A stretch of DNA of 64,000 nucleotides, taken from contig NC_089572.1 of assembly GCF_040115645.1 (NCBI RefSeq), forward strand, positions 1,488,001 to 1,552,000. The letters are read 5' to 3'. The notes under the pieces are model-generated. The model was not told where the DNA came from, searched no databases, and saw only the letters and a list, made by a program, of their open reading frames with translations. Origin of the DNA: Euwallacea fornicatus. Taxonomy: Eukaryota > Arthropoda > Insecta > Coleoptera > Curculionidae. Below, piece after piece: positions 50,301 to 63,212 of this stretch; the first letter of the stretch is position 1; each line of letters begins with the position of its first letter. Made by a program: the position numbers and the translations under genes.

Positions 50301-51944
50301 CGTGCTTTGAATTTGTATGAACACATTTATATTAAAACTATTGTTACCCTATTTTTTATTTTCTAGTTGTTCACATCTGAGGATTAATCCAGAAAAACTT
50401 GATTCTGATCTTCTCACTTGTGCGTTTCATGGAAATTTAACCAGGAAAATGAATGAAAAGAAACTCTTTTGGATATTTCCGGAAGTAGGTACTTAATTTT
50501 TTGTGAATATAAAAAAAGAGCAAAATACTCCTTTTCTAAAACATCGATTTAAAAAAATTAAATAATATATTTTATAATGTAAATAATGAACACCGTACAA
50601 AACGTGAAAAACACGAACAGTCATAATTAGGTACTTAAGGCTAAATAATAAATAAAGCAATTACTCTAAACTCAATACATCAGTTATAATTACAGACTTC
50701 GATTATTGAGGATATAAACTAAAATAAGGACGTTTATTAGGCATTAGTATTAAAATAGGCTTTCCCAATATCGGTTAATCTCGTGTGGCAAGTGGAACTT
50801 TGTATCGAGCATTCTCGATATTCAGATAAAACTCCAAGGATACAGGATTTAAAGTTCTGTATATAATCAGATAGAAATTGACTAAAAGTTAAACATTGAC
50901 TACTAATACTCCTTACGCGAGTGTGATGAATTTTGATATGGTCGGCAAAGGAAATAAATGATACACATTCTGAAACCAACATAAGAAAAAACTTTCTAAC
51001 GCGAACCGAGGAAAATAAAATAAATAACAACTCTTGACTTATTCCGAGCTACAACTTGATCCAAACTCAGTGCGTTCACGCGTCTTGAACTTTCATCGTT
51101 TTATCATGATGACGGTTATGATATTTAATGCCGCGCTTTCGTTGGATATGTCCACACTGAACATTACCCCCGGAAAAAAAAATCGGCCAATAAAATCACA
51201 CATTTAGTTCATTCCTCTCGTCAACAGTAATATGGAAAAATTGTAACATTTTTGATGTAAACACCTCTAATAACCAACCGCAGGGGACAAAATGTTTTTC
51301 TCTGATTTTGGCAACTTTTTTTTAAGGTTTTGCATTTAAACCAAATTAACCCAGAGGTCATATCGAATACAATTAACTAACCCAAACAAATTATTTGAAC
51401 ACATCAAACACACATTTTTTTTGTAAAATGTAATGTCGTCCTGCTTTGACGGCTTTACGATTATCTCATCGAGGTAAATGTTCTCTAAGAATCCTAATCG
51501 CACAATATGGTAATTCCACAAGAACGATAAAAAAAGGAACCTTTACAGAAACTCCTTATAACGTCTTACGTCTACACACAACATTGTACAACCATCCAAT
51601 TCATGCAAAAACTACTATCCACCATATGGCGGTTTCAAAGAAGTCAAACACCTAAGTATATCGTATTTTTGGTTTCAATACAGTCACTGGCTTCGTAAAC
51701 AAAATTTGCCTAAAGAGTTTTGCAACGTTCGAAATCTAACAGATGTTCAAAAGGTGTAAACAGACAGCAATAATGTTCGAATAAGATTTAATAAGCACGC
51801 ATCCAAGTATCGTTTAAGGCCTTTTTCAAAATAGAACCTTTTATGGAATTCAATATTTTGATAGAAGCCAACAACAGAAGAAACAAGATCGAAATTCGCG
51901 ATTGACAAAAATTGAAACCAAACCTACCCTTGCTAAAACTCACT
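50301..51944. other. Tail-to-tail region between GTF3C2 and SIRT7
   Basis: AT-rich. Contains both 3' UTRs; no additional gene or clear repeat is seen. Short open frames on both strands have no domain or splice support. Confidence 0.4.
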
Positions 51945-54292
51945 CTACAAAGCTTTTCGCTTGAACCTACGCCCTTTTCTATACCCCTTCCCAAACCAAC
52001 CCGCTTGAAGTTTGCTCTTCTGATCCTTTTCCCCGTTCGCCTCCTTATCACTGCTGCTCAACTCCCCATCTTCCTCTTCTGTCGTATAGTTGCAACACTC
52101 GCATACATTCGCTTTATCTCGCTTTTCCAATTTGCTATACCGGAACAGCTGATTCCGGAAAACTGGCTCGGATTTCGGATAAAAAAGACACGAAACCGAC
52201 TTATAATGTTGGTGGCAAAAGACACATGCCGGGTCAGCGGGTTCATCTGGCTCGATTTTCGGTAGAAACGTCTCTTCTTTGATCAAGGGCATCGGATTTA
52301 TTATACTGTGCAAACCGGGGTAAAGAAAACTAGTCTGATACGGATAAAGAAATAGATCGGCATAAGGACCAAAGGGCTTGTTCGTTTTAAATAAATTGTA
52401 GCTAAAAAAGGTAAAGGAAGGCTGTAGAAGACTCCGGTATGCATGGACGTCGCTCAAGAACATGATTCCGCCACGCTCGCCCTCCGGAAAGCAGTTACTA
52501 TTGCTAAAACCTAAATTATCACAGTTAAAGTTGAGATCGGAACCATTATTACTACAGTCTTCAATTTGGGACTTATCGTCTAATTCGATTTGTACATTCA
52601 CGTCTACGTCGTTATAATACTTGTCCTCCTTTTCCCCGTCTTTGTCCTCGTCTTGCATCAGACTCGGCTGCGAGTTGGTGTGCGCCTCGCACTCGCTCAG
52701 CTGCGTGGCGTGATGGAAAATCGGATCGCGGGACTTACGGTAGCGCGGTACTTTAATGCCCAGCATGTTCATGATCTTCTTGAAAACGATGTCACATTTG
52801 CCGTTGATTTTCACATTGGCGCAATCATCTTTCGGCGTCCATTGCAAGTTTACGATATACAGGTTAGGGCGTTTCTTCACTGGTTTATCCATTTGCCACA
52901 GCCATGGATATTTTTTCAGCACTTTCAAGCTGGAACCTGAAAGTCAAACAACATGCACACTTTATAATTATTATTTTTATGTAGAGTGTCTAATCCAGGT
53001 CAACCAGGTAAGACATTCATCGACCAAGAAAATATTACTAATGGGTAAATTTAGCCACTGTTATTGATCATTATTATTTATACACTGGAAAAATGTCTGA
53101 TGCTCATAACTAATTACTCACCTATACAAATAATAGTAGTGGCTTCCTTGGCATTCTTACAGGCCCCCTTCCAATTCAACGGCCACTGTAAGCTGCCTCT
53201 CTCTCCAAAATGGACGATTGTATCCACAAGAGATCCATTACACACGTAGCATCTCCTTAATATAATAACATAACCAACCAATAAAAAATAAGATAATCAG
53301 GTAAACCGCACATACCTATACGTTTTATGGGCATATCTGCCGGTACTCTCAGTGACATCGAAGGGCCTCCAGTACTCTCGCGGCGGTTTGCAACTCTTGC
53401 AAACTTCGATGGACATGTTGCCATGCAGTTCAGAGAGGGCCGTGCGAGGAAGCCCGGATCGCAAATGAAGACCATCGCAGTTCTGAGATACTACGTATTT
53501 TAGGATTTTTTGACGGTATAACTCGTAGAGCGCCATGTGCGTGTACGTCGGTTCGGCCAATGAGAGATCGTGGTCGCTGAAAAAGCGAAAAAAGTCATAC
53601 AGGGTGCTTAAATACGAAAGGCAAGTTTTTATCCACCTTCAAAGTACATTCTTAAAGGGAAAGTATCAAAAATGAGAAACTGAAATATTGTACAAACGAC
53701 GTCTAGAATTAAAGTAATAAAATGCCAACGTCACTGATAGTTATACAGGGTACAAATATATAATTAAAGTCTTTAAGGTTCAAGTTCTTTACCGAAAAGC
53801 ATAAAAAAATTCCAATAACCTTCAGTTAAATAATGTCCTCTGTATGAATTACGACCGTTTAAAGATGGGAATTTTTTTTAATTTCTGTAATTATTTCTTT
53901 AAAACCTCACAAGCCACATGAGCTAATTTTAATGACCACATACACATGTTAATTGGCTTCATAGATTCCTATAGTTTGCAAGCTAAGATCCATGAGTTTA
54001 GCTCAGACAAATTGTGTCTCAACAATGTGTTTTATGAAATTCTTTATCATTACATCAGTTTTTCTGTTATAACATGAAGTTAGTAGACAAGTACAAGGAC
54101 ATTTAATGAGCAATAAGAAAACAGGTAACATGCAATTACATATGTGAAAAATGCCTTATTTAATAGTTAAAACATTTTTGAAACCAATGGAATTGCTAAT
54201 TTCCAATAAAAGTAACAGTTGTGTTGTCATATTCACACTAAAGAAGATTCAGAGTAATTTTTCCAATGAGTTTTTTTGTTTGTAAGGGATAA

Positions 54293-54325
<33 letters not shown>

Positions 54326-55142
54326 TTATTTTCTTACATTTATAAAACCAAATAAAAAAATCATGACTAATTATTATCTTCACCTTCCAAATAAAAATAA
54401 ATATAATTACCCAATATCTCTGCCCTCCTTGAGTCTAGTCCATATCCCATCTGGTCCTCTGTAATCAGGAATTTTTGCTGCAGTGCTTATTCCAGCTCCA
54501 GTGTAGACCACTAGATGCTGAGATTGGGCAATGGCTTGTGCTAAGATTTGGCACTTTTGTATCAAAACATCTTCTGGATCCTCAAACTCCTCCAATCTTT
54601 TCTTAATTGCTTCTCTGCGTTTTGACCTTTGCTGAACTTCTTCCACAATATCTGAGCAATCATTCAGCAATTTTATGTCCTCAGGTGTTTTGTCTTCTTC
54701 TGGTTTTTGAAGAATCAATGAAATCTGAATACAAAAAAAATCCCATCTAATAATAATATATATTTGAATTTCTATAAAGTTAAATGGCTTAACATGATCA
54801 GTTACAAATAAATTCTGAGATGCTCTTTTTTAGATATGCCTTAAATCTTTCTAGTAATGTCTATGAGGTAAAAAGGATGTTATTCTGCAACATTGTGATG
54901 CAATCAATGATTTCTGCAGGGCACATAGCAGTCTGAATAAATGGGGTTATGATGAAAATGGAAAGGAACTTGCAATTTACCTTTCTAAAATTGGCATGTT
55001 TTTTTTCTTTTGCACACACTTCCTTAGGTTGAACAGTCTGAGGCCGAAGAAGGCGGATTCTCTTCTTTTCTACTTCTAAAGTCTCGGACCGTTCGCCCTC
55101 GGCGGATTCCTGGCAGTCCATTTCCTCCCCATTAAAGTACAT
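51945..55142 (-). CDS. Sirt7: NAD-dependent protein deacylase sirtuin-7, long C-terminal tail
   Basis: Exons (minus) 55142-54981, 54724-54411, 53576-53316, 53255-53122 and 52936-51945 sum to 1863 bp, 620 residues, in phase. The NAD-binding motif GAGISTAAKIPDYRGPDG starts near residue 130; QNCDGLH and the catalytic His in LHGN (about residue 210) follow. Zinc ligands are CKSC and CYVCNG. IVHFGERG and CIGSSLKV complete the sirtuin core. The basic helix before the core (QRSKRREAIKKRLEE) is typical of SIRT7. SIRT7 is a nucleolar/chromatin H3K18 deacylase linked to Pol I transcription. The tail of about 250 residues is made in one large exon. It is acidic (DEDKDGEKEDKYY), then Phe/Tyr/Pro-rich, then ends very basic (KGYRKGRRFKRKAL), which could help nucleolar targeting. 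Intron 3-2 carries a (AAT)n tract and two TACAGGG motifs. Confidence 0.95.
53591..53750. repeat. Two TACAGGG transposon-end motifs in a SIRT7 intron
   Basis: ATACAGGGTGCTTAAATACG lies near 53590 and TATACAGGGTAC near 53742, both in plus orientation. They resemble the ends of the intergenic TIR elements but form no inverted pair. Confidence 0.4.
54291..54325. repeat. (AAT)n microsatellite in a SIRT7 intron
   Basis: About 11 uninterrupted AAT units, in the intron between SIRT7 exons 2 and 3. Confidence 0.9.
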
Positions 55143-56040
55143 TGAAAGATTTTGGTACTCAGGTCAAGGAAACATTCTCCTAGGGTGCCTACTTAATTAA
55201 GAGTTTTCAGCTCCATTGAATGTATCGTTTAATACTATTAACAATTGTGTAGTTTTACTAGAATTCTAATAAAAGTGATCCACTTTTTTAGGAGCATTCC
55301 TTCTCCAGGATTAAGGAATGATTATTTTTTTAAATTTCTTCCTGGGTTTTGTTTGTTTCTTGTTAAAGTTTATTGACATTAAATTTGTAACTGTCAAAGG
55401 CACGTTAGCAATATCTGTACCAATTGTCAAGTAGCTACCAGATCGAGTTCAGAAATAGTACACTCAGTGTGAACTAGTGATAAATGTCTATAGATAGTTG
55501 CGTAAAACGTCAAAGGTATCAATTTATTTAGTTGTAAGGTTGAAAATGGCAGCAAAGTTGTACTGAAAAAGTAGTTTTATAAAGGTTTTCAGTTTTTCAA
55601 ATATTGTTTAAATTATCTATATGTTTGTTAGAAACGTAGATTTTTATTTTAGAAGAGACCATCATATATTTGTCAAGTTAGGTCAGATTAAAATTCCATG
55701 GAAACGTTATAGATACACGTAACACCATAAACAAAATCAAATACAGTGATGCCAATTCCGATTTGACGCTTTTTTTATATTCTGTTTAACATAATTGGAG
55801 GGCAATCATCCTTTACGTCATTTGTCGTTGGTGTCATTGCCATTTCCCTTAAAAACTGTCAAGTTGAAAAAGAAAACAATTCAGTTTTTAGTTTTCCAGG
55901 AAAAGTTTCCACTAGTTTCTAGTTGCTGTTTAAACTCTTCAGATTTCTGCTTAGTCTGCTTCAACTCTTTTTTTATTGTATCCCTTTCACTTGACTTAAG
56001 AGCTAAAGTTAGCCCTTAGTATGTTTTGATGTCTTGAATC
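55143..56040. promoter_or_regulatory. Divergent promoter region shared by SIRT7 and CNOT3
   Basis: The two start codons diverge 0.9 kb apart, so this interval must hold both transcription starts, or part of a CNOT3 5' UTR. No TATA box or named element could be assigned. A plus-strand open frame at 55795-56019 has no domain and is probably chance. Confidence 0.45.
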
Positions 56041-59000
56041 ATGGCCGCTACTCGAAAACTACAGGGTAAGAAATGTTTTCAAAATTTTCCTGTAGATAGC
56101 TCAACCTTGCCATCCTCTATTGGAATTTTTCCTCTAACTTCCAGGTAACCAATAATCTGAATGATATGTACATGAACTTTGTTTACACTTTGAGAAATCA
56201 CTACCATTTTGTGTTATATATGAAACTTGATATGAAAATTTGAAAAAATTGAAAAACATGACATAAAGTTTTTGAACTACTAGACCTATGAAGTAAGGAA
56301 AAGTCCCATGGTTCCAATATCTGGCTTCGATTGTTTAAAAGAACATATTCCTAATTGGCTTTGAATTTAAATACTTGAATTGCACTACTAGAAATTATAA
56401 TTTTGTATGGTATGACGCTCTCCCAGTACAATCATTTTCTCATATGTTTCTGTTATTGGGTTTGTTCAAACTTGCTTTGAACGAAAGCATTAAAGACTTA
56501 AAGTATGATCCTACAATATCCAACATCTCTTAGTCTAGAACTATAACTTCTATCGATTATGTCTAGATTCAGTAATAATATGCATCGAACCTTTACAATG
56601 TATAGCCATAAGTTTGACTAAAAGCAAAGAAATTTACATCAAAACAGCCCTGTAAAGATTCATTAGATATTACAAAATTATGCCTTTATATGAAAATTAC
56701 AGTTACACATTACTAACATTGAATGTAGAGAGTTGCAGAATGTGACTTATTATTATTTACAACTATTAAGTGTAAGGCTCAATCACTAGTTGATTGTCTA
56801 TTGAAAATAAATAATGTAACAATGTGTTTTTCTGAAGCATGTTGATTTGCTTTAGGAGAAATAGAAAGGTGTTTAAAAAAAGTTACCGAAGGGGTGGAGA
56901 CATTTGAGGATATTTGGCAGAAAGTTCACAATGCCACCAATAGCAATCAAAAAGAGAAATATGAAGCCGATCTCAAGAAAGAGATCAAGAAGTTGCAGAG
57001 ACTTCGAGACCAGATCAAGAGTTGGATAGCTTCAGCTGAAATTAAGGATAAGAGCATTTTGATGGAGAATAGAAAACTTATTGAGACGGTAAAAAAGTTT
57101 AATCAATGATATTTTTTGATTTTTTTTCTTGCGTAGCTGCAAACCTCACTCTGAACAATTTAATAACAAGTTTGAATATCATTGTTGTTCCTTTATTGAT
57201 TCTATGTAAACTATAGAGGCTTACATGGTTTTCTATATAACAATATTTTCTATATATATAACAGTGTTATAATAGGACTACTTTTCTAAAACTTATGTAT
57301 ATTTTTATTCATTTGTTTTGCATTTCTTGTTACTAAAGAATATTTGATGTTAAGCAAATGGAACGTTTCAAAGTTGTCGAGAGAGAAACAAAGACGAAAG
57401 CATACTCAAAAGAGGGTTTAGGAGCTGCCCAGAAGTTAGATCCAGCACAGAAAGAAAAGGAAGAAATGCAACACTGGTTAAGCACCTCTATAGATGAACT
57501 GTCAATTCAGGTAAATATAAGAATATTGTAATTTTACATCTGTTTATGAACATTTCATAAGGCCTATTAACTCACATAGTTAATTATTATACATAATTAG
57601 TACAATTAATAAAATTATTTAATAGAATGCATATTCTATTATCCGTTTTGTGAATTTGAAAATGATCTCTTTAAACCCACGGTTACGACGATTGTCAATT
57701 TCAGACTGATTCATTTGAAAGCGAAATTGAGCAGCTTCTCTCGAAAGGTAAAAAGAAACTTGACAAAGACAAGCAAGAGAGGATGGATGAACTAAAATCC
57801 AGGCTTGAGAGGCACCGGTTTCACATTCAGAAATTGGAGGCTTTGTTAAGGATGTTGGTTAATGAATCAGTGGAAGTTAAGCAGGTAAATTAGGGAACTT
57901 ATTACTGGTATAGACTACGAAGTGTAAGATATTCTTAAGTGAAAACCGTAAACGTTAGAAAGAATTTCTTCATCCTTATTATAATACTGTATGCCTGATT
58001 TCTGGACAATTTTTCGTTTTAAACATTCTGGGGTTCATAACTTTATTTATTGAAATTGATGGTAAAAGCACGGTAATAACTGTTGCATTCTAGATTAAAC
58101 CTATAAAGGACAACGTCGATTATTATATCGAGTCGTGGAAAGATCCAGACTTCGAGGATAACGAGTTCATCTATGACGACATCATAGGCTTGGACGAGGT
58201 CGAGTTATCTGGAGTTGCTTTACCTTCCTCAGGTAATTAATTAAATGATTGAATTTTGGGGTTTGATGTAGCAAAAATATCGTGAAAGAAGTATTTGAAA
58301 GGAAATATCAGAGAGACGTATACATTTGTATATATAAAATGCTGAAGAAAAAGATGTCGCCTGAAAAATTAAATAAAATTCTTCAGTTAAAGTATCTGTT
58401 TTCGACGTGTTTTCCGGTTTTTTTTTTGCTTTCGAACATGTAGAAATTTTTGAACCTGATTCTGTTTGCGTGTTTTCGCATAAACATTTAACTACAACTG
58501 ATAGTAATGATACAGGAGGTACGCCCACATCCATGATATCTGGGTCGTCGCCGATCGCGTCTCCCGCGCCCAATGCCCCGATCTCCTCCTCGTCCGCCCT
58601 AAATCATTCCACTGAACCCGCTTTGCCCGAAGAAAAGAAGATCGTTCAGAAAGAGGTGCAACCGCCGCCGAAGGTAAGAGAACCCCTCATAAAATGAGAA
58701 AATTCTCACAGAAAAAGCTATAAAAATCTGTGTAGCCCATCAAACCTACACCTGTGCGAGCCACCACATTGTCATTGAATAGTAGCACAAATTCGATACT
58801 AAACTATAGTAGTGCCAGCTCTGGTTCAACACCTTCCGGTAAGTAACCTTTTTCATCCAAAAAAGTAAAAGTAAAGCGTGAAACATGTTTTTTCGTGCAT
58901 TAAAGGCAAAACGACAGCTTTAACGAGCACCCCTAGCAAACCTCTAATCTCGACACGAGAGCTTTCGCCTGTGATGTTGCCGAACTTGACGACGATAAGT

Positions 59001-60334
59001 AATTTCGCCGCCGTGGCGGCCAACAAAACGTCGAACCCGTTAGAGGGCGTGACAACGACACCCGCTGCGCAGCCGCCCTCGGTCCCCAGTCAAGCCAACG
59101 TCGCACCCAAATCATTGACTGACGTCGTTAGCCAAGTGACCGCTGCAGAACCGAACAATACGGCAACATCGCCGATGCCCGTTGTCAACTCTGAGGTGGC
59201 GCAAGTAATTCCTAATGGGACCGTTGACGAAAAGGTAAGTAAATATTTCCAATATTGCAGACACTTTGCGGGATTCCTAAGGTGAAACGGATATTTTTCA
59301 TAATGGTTATGGAAATTGTCACTCAAGTAATTTTATTGACGTTTACCTAACATATTCGACATTTTCCCTCTTTCCGGAGTCGCAATTTTTAAGTTCGCAA
59401 TTACAATTTTTATTTTCTTCAATTTAAAAAGTTGGTGGTATGTTGCTGATGTTCGACAGATGCAACCAACAATTTTACTTTTGTAAGGCTATTCCTCATT
59501 TGTTGTTTAAAAACGAAGTTTTATGGTTAAATTTTAGCATTTCCGATCAGGGGATACTTTATCATTTGGAGAAGCTGTGATTCAGAGGGTAGCGTTATGC
59601 ATTTATTTTAGAAACACCCTTATTCACAGATCTCGGACGGCATGTCCACCCTGAAAACGATGGCTCAACAGGTGATAGACAGGGCCGGCCTAGATCCTGC
59701 GCCGACGCCACCTCAAGTGCAGGTCATCCTTGACCCGCCGCGGAACCAGAATCAAGCGAAAACGGAAGCGCACATCCCGCCCCTATTGGGCGTGGCTCCC
59801 CTGGGGGCCGTGCCGCTGCAAAAGGAGCACCAGCACCAGTTCCAGTTGATGGAAGCTGCCTTCTATCACATGCCACACCCCTCCGATACGGAAAGGATAC
59901 GTACTTACCTGCCGAGGAACCCGTGCAATACTCCGCCCTATTACATCCAGGTAGGGATTATTTAGTTTTTACTTGTAATTAGTTTTGATATTATACAGTT
60001 GGAAATAATCACTAATTTCTTCAAGACTCCTTTGTTTAACTCGGACACGCCCGAATTCTACCAAAGACTCGCCACGGAAACGCTGTTCTTTGCATTCTAC
60101 TACATGGAGGGCACCAAGGCGCAGTATCTTGCAGCTAAAGCGCTAAAAAAGCAAAGTTGGCGCTTCCACACCAAGTACATGATGTGGTTTCAGAGACATG
60201 AGGAACCCAAAATCATCAATGAGGAATACGAGCAGGGAACGTACATCTACTTCGATTATGAGAAGTGGGGCCAGCGTAAGAAGGAGGGCTTCACGTTTGA
60301 ATATAAGTATTTAGAAGATAGGGACCTGAATTAA
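56041..60334 (+). CDS. CNOT3 (Not3): CCR4-NOT transcription complex subunit 3, complete
   Basis: Exons 56041-56065, 56856-57088, 57355-57510, 57705-57884, 58094-58232, 58516-58673, 58736-58838, 58906-59234, 59612-59950 and 59999-60334 sum to 1998 bp, 665 residues, in phase. The N-terminal NOT3 coiled-coil domain (residues 1 to about 245) begins MAATRKLQGEIERCLKKV and includes RLRDQIKSWIAS, ERFKVVERETKTKAYSKEGL and FESEIEQLL. The middle is Ser/Thr/Pro-rich and disordered (about 245-445). The C-terminal NOT box (about 530-665) has MPHPSDTERIRTYLPRNPC, PEFYQRLATETLFFAFYYME, KYMMWFQRHEEP and GTYIYFDYEKWGQRKKEGF. CNOT3 pairs with CNOT2 on the CNOT1 scaffold and supports mRNA deadenylation. Exon 1 codes only eight full residues, so the 790-bp first intron is large for this window. 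Confidence 0.96.
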
Positions 60335-61204
60335 AGTTTATTTATACAAAAGTGCAGCTTTATTGACTCTCCTCAAATGGATCGTTTTTTGAAGAGAGAT
60401 TGCAGAAGAATGCTCTGAAGTATTTGGCGAGTTCAACAAGGTAAGACCAATAATAATTCCTTTTGTAGCCGAATTGAATTGATTGGTGTTTCACCTATTA
60501 AACATGTTCACATTTTCACTCAGAGAAACGTTACTAAGGGTTTTCGTCTGAGTGTTTTCTAAAGAGAGAATGTTATTCTCGAGTAGTTTTAACTGAGAAT
60601 TTCACTATAATTCAAGAGCTCCAACAAACCCAAGTCGAATATGACGCGATATGCCTAAACAAAATAAAAGAAACATTGACAAATTTGTCTGAAATGCATA
60701 AAACATATTTGCGTTTAATGTCGTAAAGTAGTTAAATCATAAAAATTTAGGAACATAATCCATAGTTCGCTTTTATTAACGTAAACCCTAATTTTACGCT
60801 TGGGAGTGTAATTATACCCTTTAAACTGTGGTATTACACCAAAAACGCTGCATGTGCCGTTGCTGAAATATGTTTATTACTTTTCCATTCACAGGCACGT
60901 AGAGGTGAGTAACACGTAAACTACTGAGTACGTAACAACCGGGTAAATTCAGATAAAAACCCTTGAAAAGCTCCATTTTGGCTATTTGTTTACTGTTTGT
61001 ACAACAAATGATTTAACCATTATTTATTCACGAGAAGTAGTGTGTATGAAATATAAAGACTATTCACCGCTTTATTAACAAAATGCTAATACTTATACAT
61101 ATAGCACATACATGATGTAACGGTCAATGAATGCTGAAACATCTGTATCAATGAATACAACAGTTGCTCATTATTCTTCCTTTCTACTATCGTAATAAAA
61201 AAAA
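60335..61204. other. Tail-to-tail region between CNOT3 and the sugar transporter
   Basis: Contains the two 3' UTRs. No gene or repeat is recognised. Confidence 0.4.
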
Positions 61205-63212
61205 TTACTCATTAGCAACCCAATATTTACGCTTACTGAAATGATTAGCTATATCATTGAAACTCTTTCCCAACGTTTCCGGCAAGAAAAAGTACATGAA
61301 CACCAAACCGCAGATATTCACCACACTTAAACCCAAAAATATAAACTCTAACGATACTGCCTCCATGACAAACGGCGCTCTTTTTACTATTATCGACATT
61401 AATATGTACGCCAACGAAACCATCACACCTCCGAGCACGCCTCTGACTTTGACAGGCAATAGTTCACCAATGAGCGTCCATGGAATGACCAGCCACCCAC
61501 AGGAACTGAAACATATATAGCACAGCACCAAAACGACGGCAATGGTACCGTTGGACTCATTGGCGATGTTAAAGTTTTGAGAAGTAGTACTGTCGTTTAT
61601 GGCATCCACGTGGCCGCCTCGAGTTAAGTGCATATACAGTCCAAGAACGAAGCTGGTTGCGATCATCCCAACAGCAGAGCAAAACATCAAAACTCGCCTT
61701 CCTACTTTATTGGATATAATGGCCAAAATTATGGCCATAGTGAATCGAATGCTGCCCAATAGAATTAAAGCGGAGAACTCGTCGATTAAGCCGATATATC
61801 TGAAGTTGCCGGCTATTTTCCTGAAGATGTCTACGGCATAGAATAAAATGACATAAGCCGAAGAGAGTTGTTGGAAAATGAATAGTATTAGCAGGATGAT
61901 CATGGGAGTCCGTACAATGGGGCTTTTGAAGAAGGATAGCTGGTCTTTGAGTCGCAGCAGTTGTGATTGTTCCGTGTTGAGTCTGTTGGCGTGAGTTTGG
62001 GCGATTCGGGATATTGCTTCGTATTGTTCTTCGACAATCTGCAAGGAGACGTCATGTTAAAAGCAAGGACTATCCACAACGAAGCGTCAAGCCTCGTTAG
62101 ATCAATACAATAGAATATACCTTATTTTTAGAAGAAATTTAGGACGTAAAATAAGAGAAATTTCATAAGAAAAATGTCTTGAGCTATTGAAATTTTAGAA
62201 TAAATTAACAAAGATATATTTGAAACTAACTTAATTCACACCTTATACTGAGTACACATACTTAAGAATCGGGTGATCTTAAATATGTGTGTTTAAATTT
62301 CGCGAATGTTTCGGTTTTATTTATAGTTTCTGCAGTTTTTGAGATATTTAGTTAAATTTTGGAATATTGTTTATGCTGTACGACTTACGTCATTGGGCAT
62401 GTTAAATGGTTTTGGTAATCTACGAAGTGATATTTTTCAGGTTTCATACACCACCACCATTTCTTTCCCTGAACTTTTTTTCGGTTTACCGCTAAAATAC
62501 AAAGTGACTTATTTTGTTTAGAAACTTTTTGGCACCCGCGTTGGTTATTAAAAAAAAAAATTCTGTAATTAGCCAGATAAAATTAAAATTTATAATGTAT
62601 AAGCGACTATTTACTACAGCTAATCTTCTATGTTTTTAACTATTTCGAGAGATTATTTGGACTATCTGTTGAAAATTAAAGCCGGGATGGCCTTAAATAA
62701 TCTAAATAATAATAATAATAACGTTAAGGAAACTCCATTATAGCAACTACTGAAACTGACCTCCAATCCTTATACATGCGCCCGCCCATTTTCTCATTGA
62801 CGTCCGTAGTCTTTTGAATAACCCCGGAATATTTTCTGCCGTTTCAAATACATCTAATATTCGATTTTATAATTCATCAACGGTATTAACTTTTTATTTC
62901 GTTCATTTGAACATCCTGTAGATACGTAACGACGCGTTTGCGGACCTATTTTTATATGAAATTTAGTCATGAAATAAGCTAAAACAACTACCCCCTTCCA
63001 TACGTACATGACATTTAGGATTACCCTGTATATATATATGTTTACCGTTGCCTCCTTATAAAGCCGCTCCAACGACTTGGTGCAAGCCAGTTTATCGTTT
63101 TTGAATACCATCAACCAGTAAGGACTTTCAGGTATGAAGCACAAACCAACCATAGATAGTAGAGCTAGAACGAAGAATACCATCACCATGGTAGTCCAAT
63201 GTAGTCCAAAAC
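61205..63212 (-). CDS. MFS sugar transporter (facilitated trehalose transporter Tret1-like), C-terminal part
   Basis: Two exons are in the window (minus): 63212-63046 and 62038-61205. They join in phase across a 1007-bp intron (donor gtaaac, acceptor ccttgcag). About 333 residues are present; the upstream half lies beyond the right edge, since exon 63212 starts in mid-codon after an acceptor. The first exon has TM6 and the sugar-porter motif PESPYWLM. The second begins in the cytosolic loop and then has TM7-TM12, with NKVGRRVLMF (GRR motif), GWLVIPWTLIGELLPVKVRG (the usual P-W-ELFP-RG block) and FLPETLGKSF (PETKG motif). Insect members of this family carry trehalose or glucose across the plasma membrane down a gradient. 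Which substrate applies cannot be told from the sequence. The second exon's apparent TTG start at 62044 is not a real start. Confidence 0.92.
62702..62720. repeat. (AAT)n microsatellite in the sugar-transporter intron
   Basis: About five to six AAT units. Confidence 0.6.
62751..62890 (-). pseudogene. Remnant of a mariner/Tc-like transposase C-terminus
   Basis: In one minus-strand frame this reads VNTVDEL*NRILDVF, ENIPGLFKRLRTSMRKWAGA then CIRIGGQFQ*LL*. The pattern of a basic R..MR stretch followed by CI-x-x-GG-x-F-x-LL at the end is typical of the C-terminus of insect mariner/Tc-type transposases. Two in-frame stops interrupt it and the catalytic part is missing. It lies in the intron of the sugar transporter, in the same orientation as the host gene. 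Confidence 0.55.

Noticed and set aside
51912..52265. Plus-strand 117-codon frame
   Set aside because: Antisense to the long SIRT7 C-terminal exon; no independent support.
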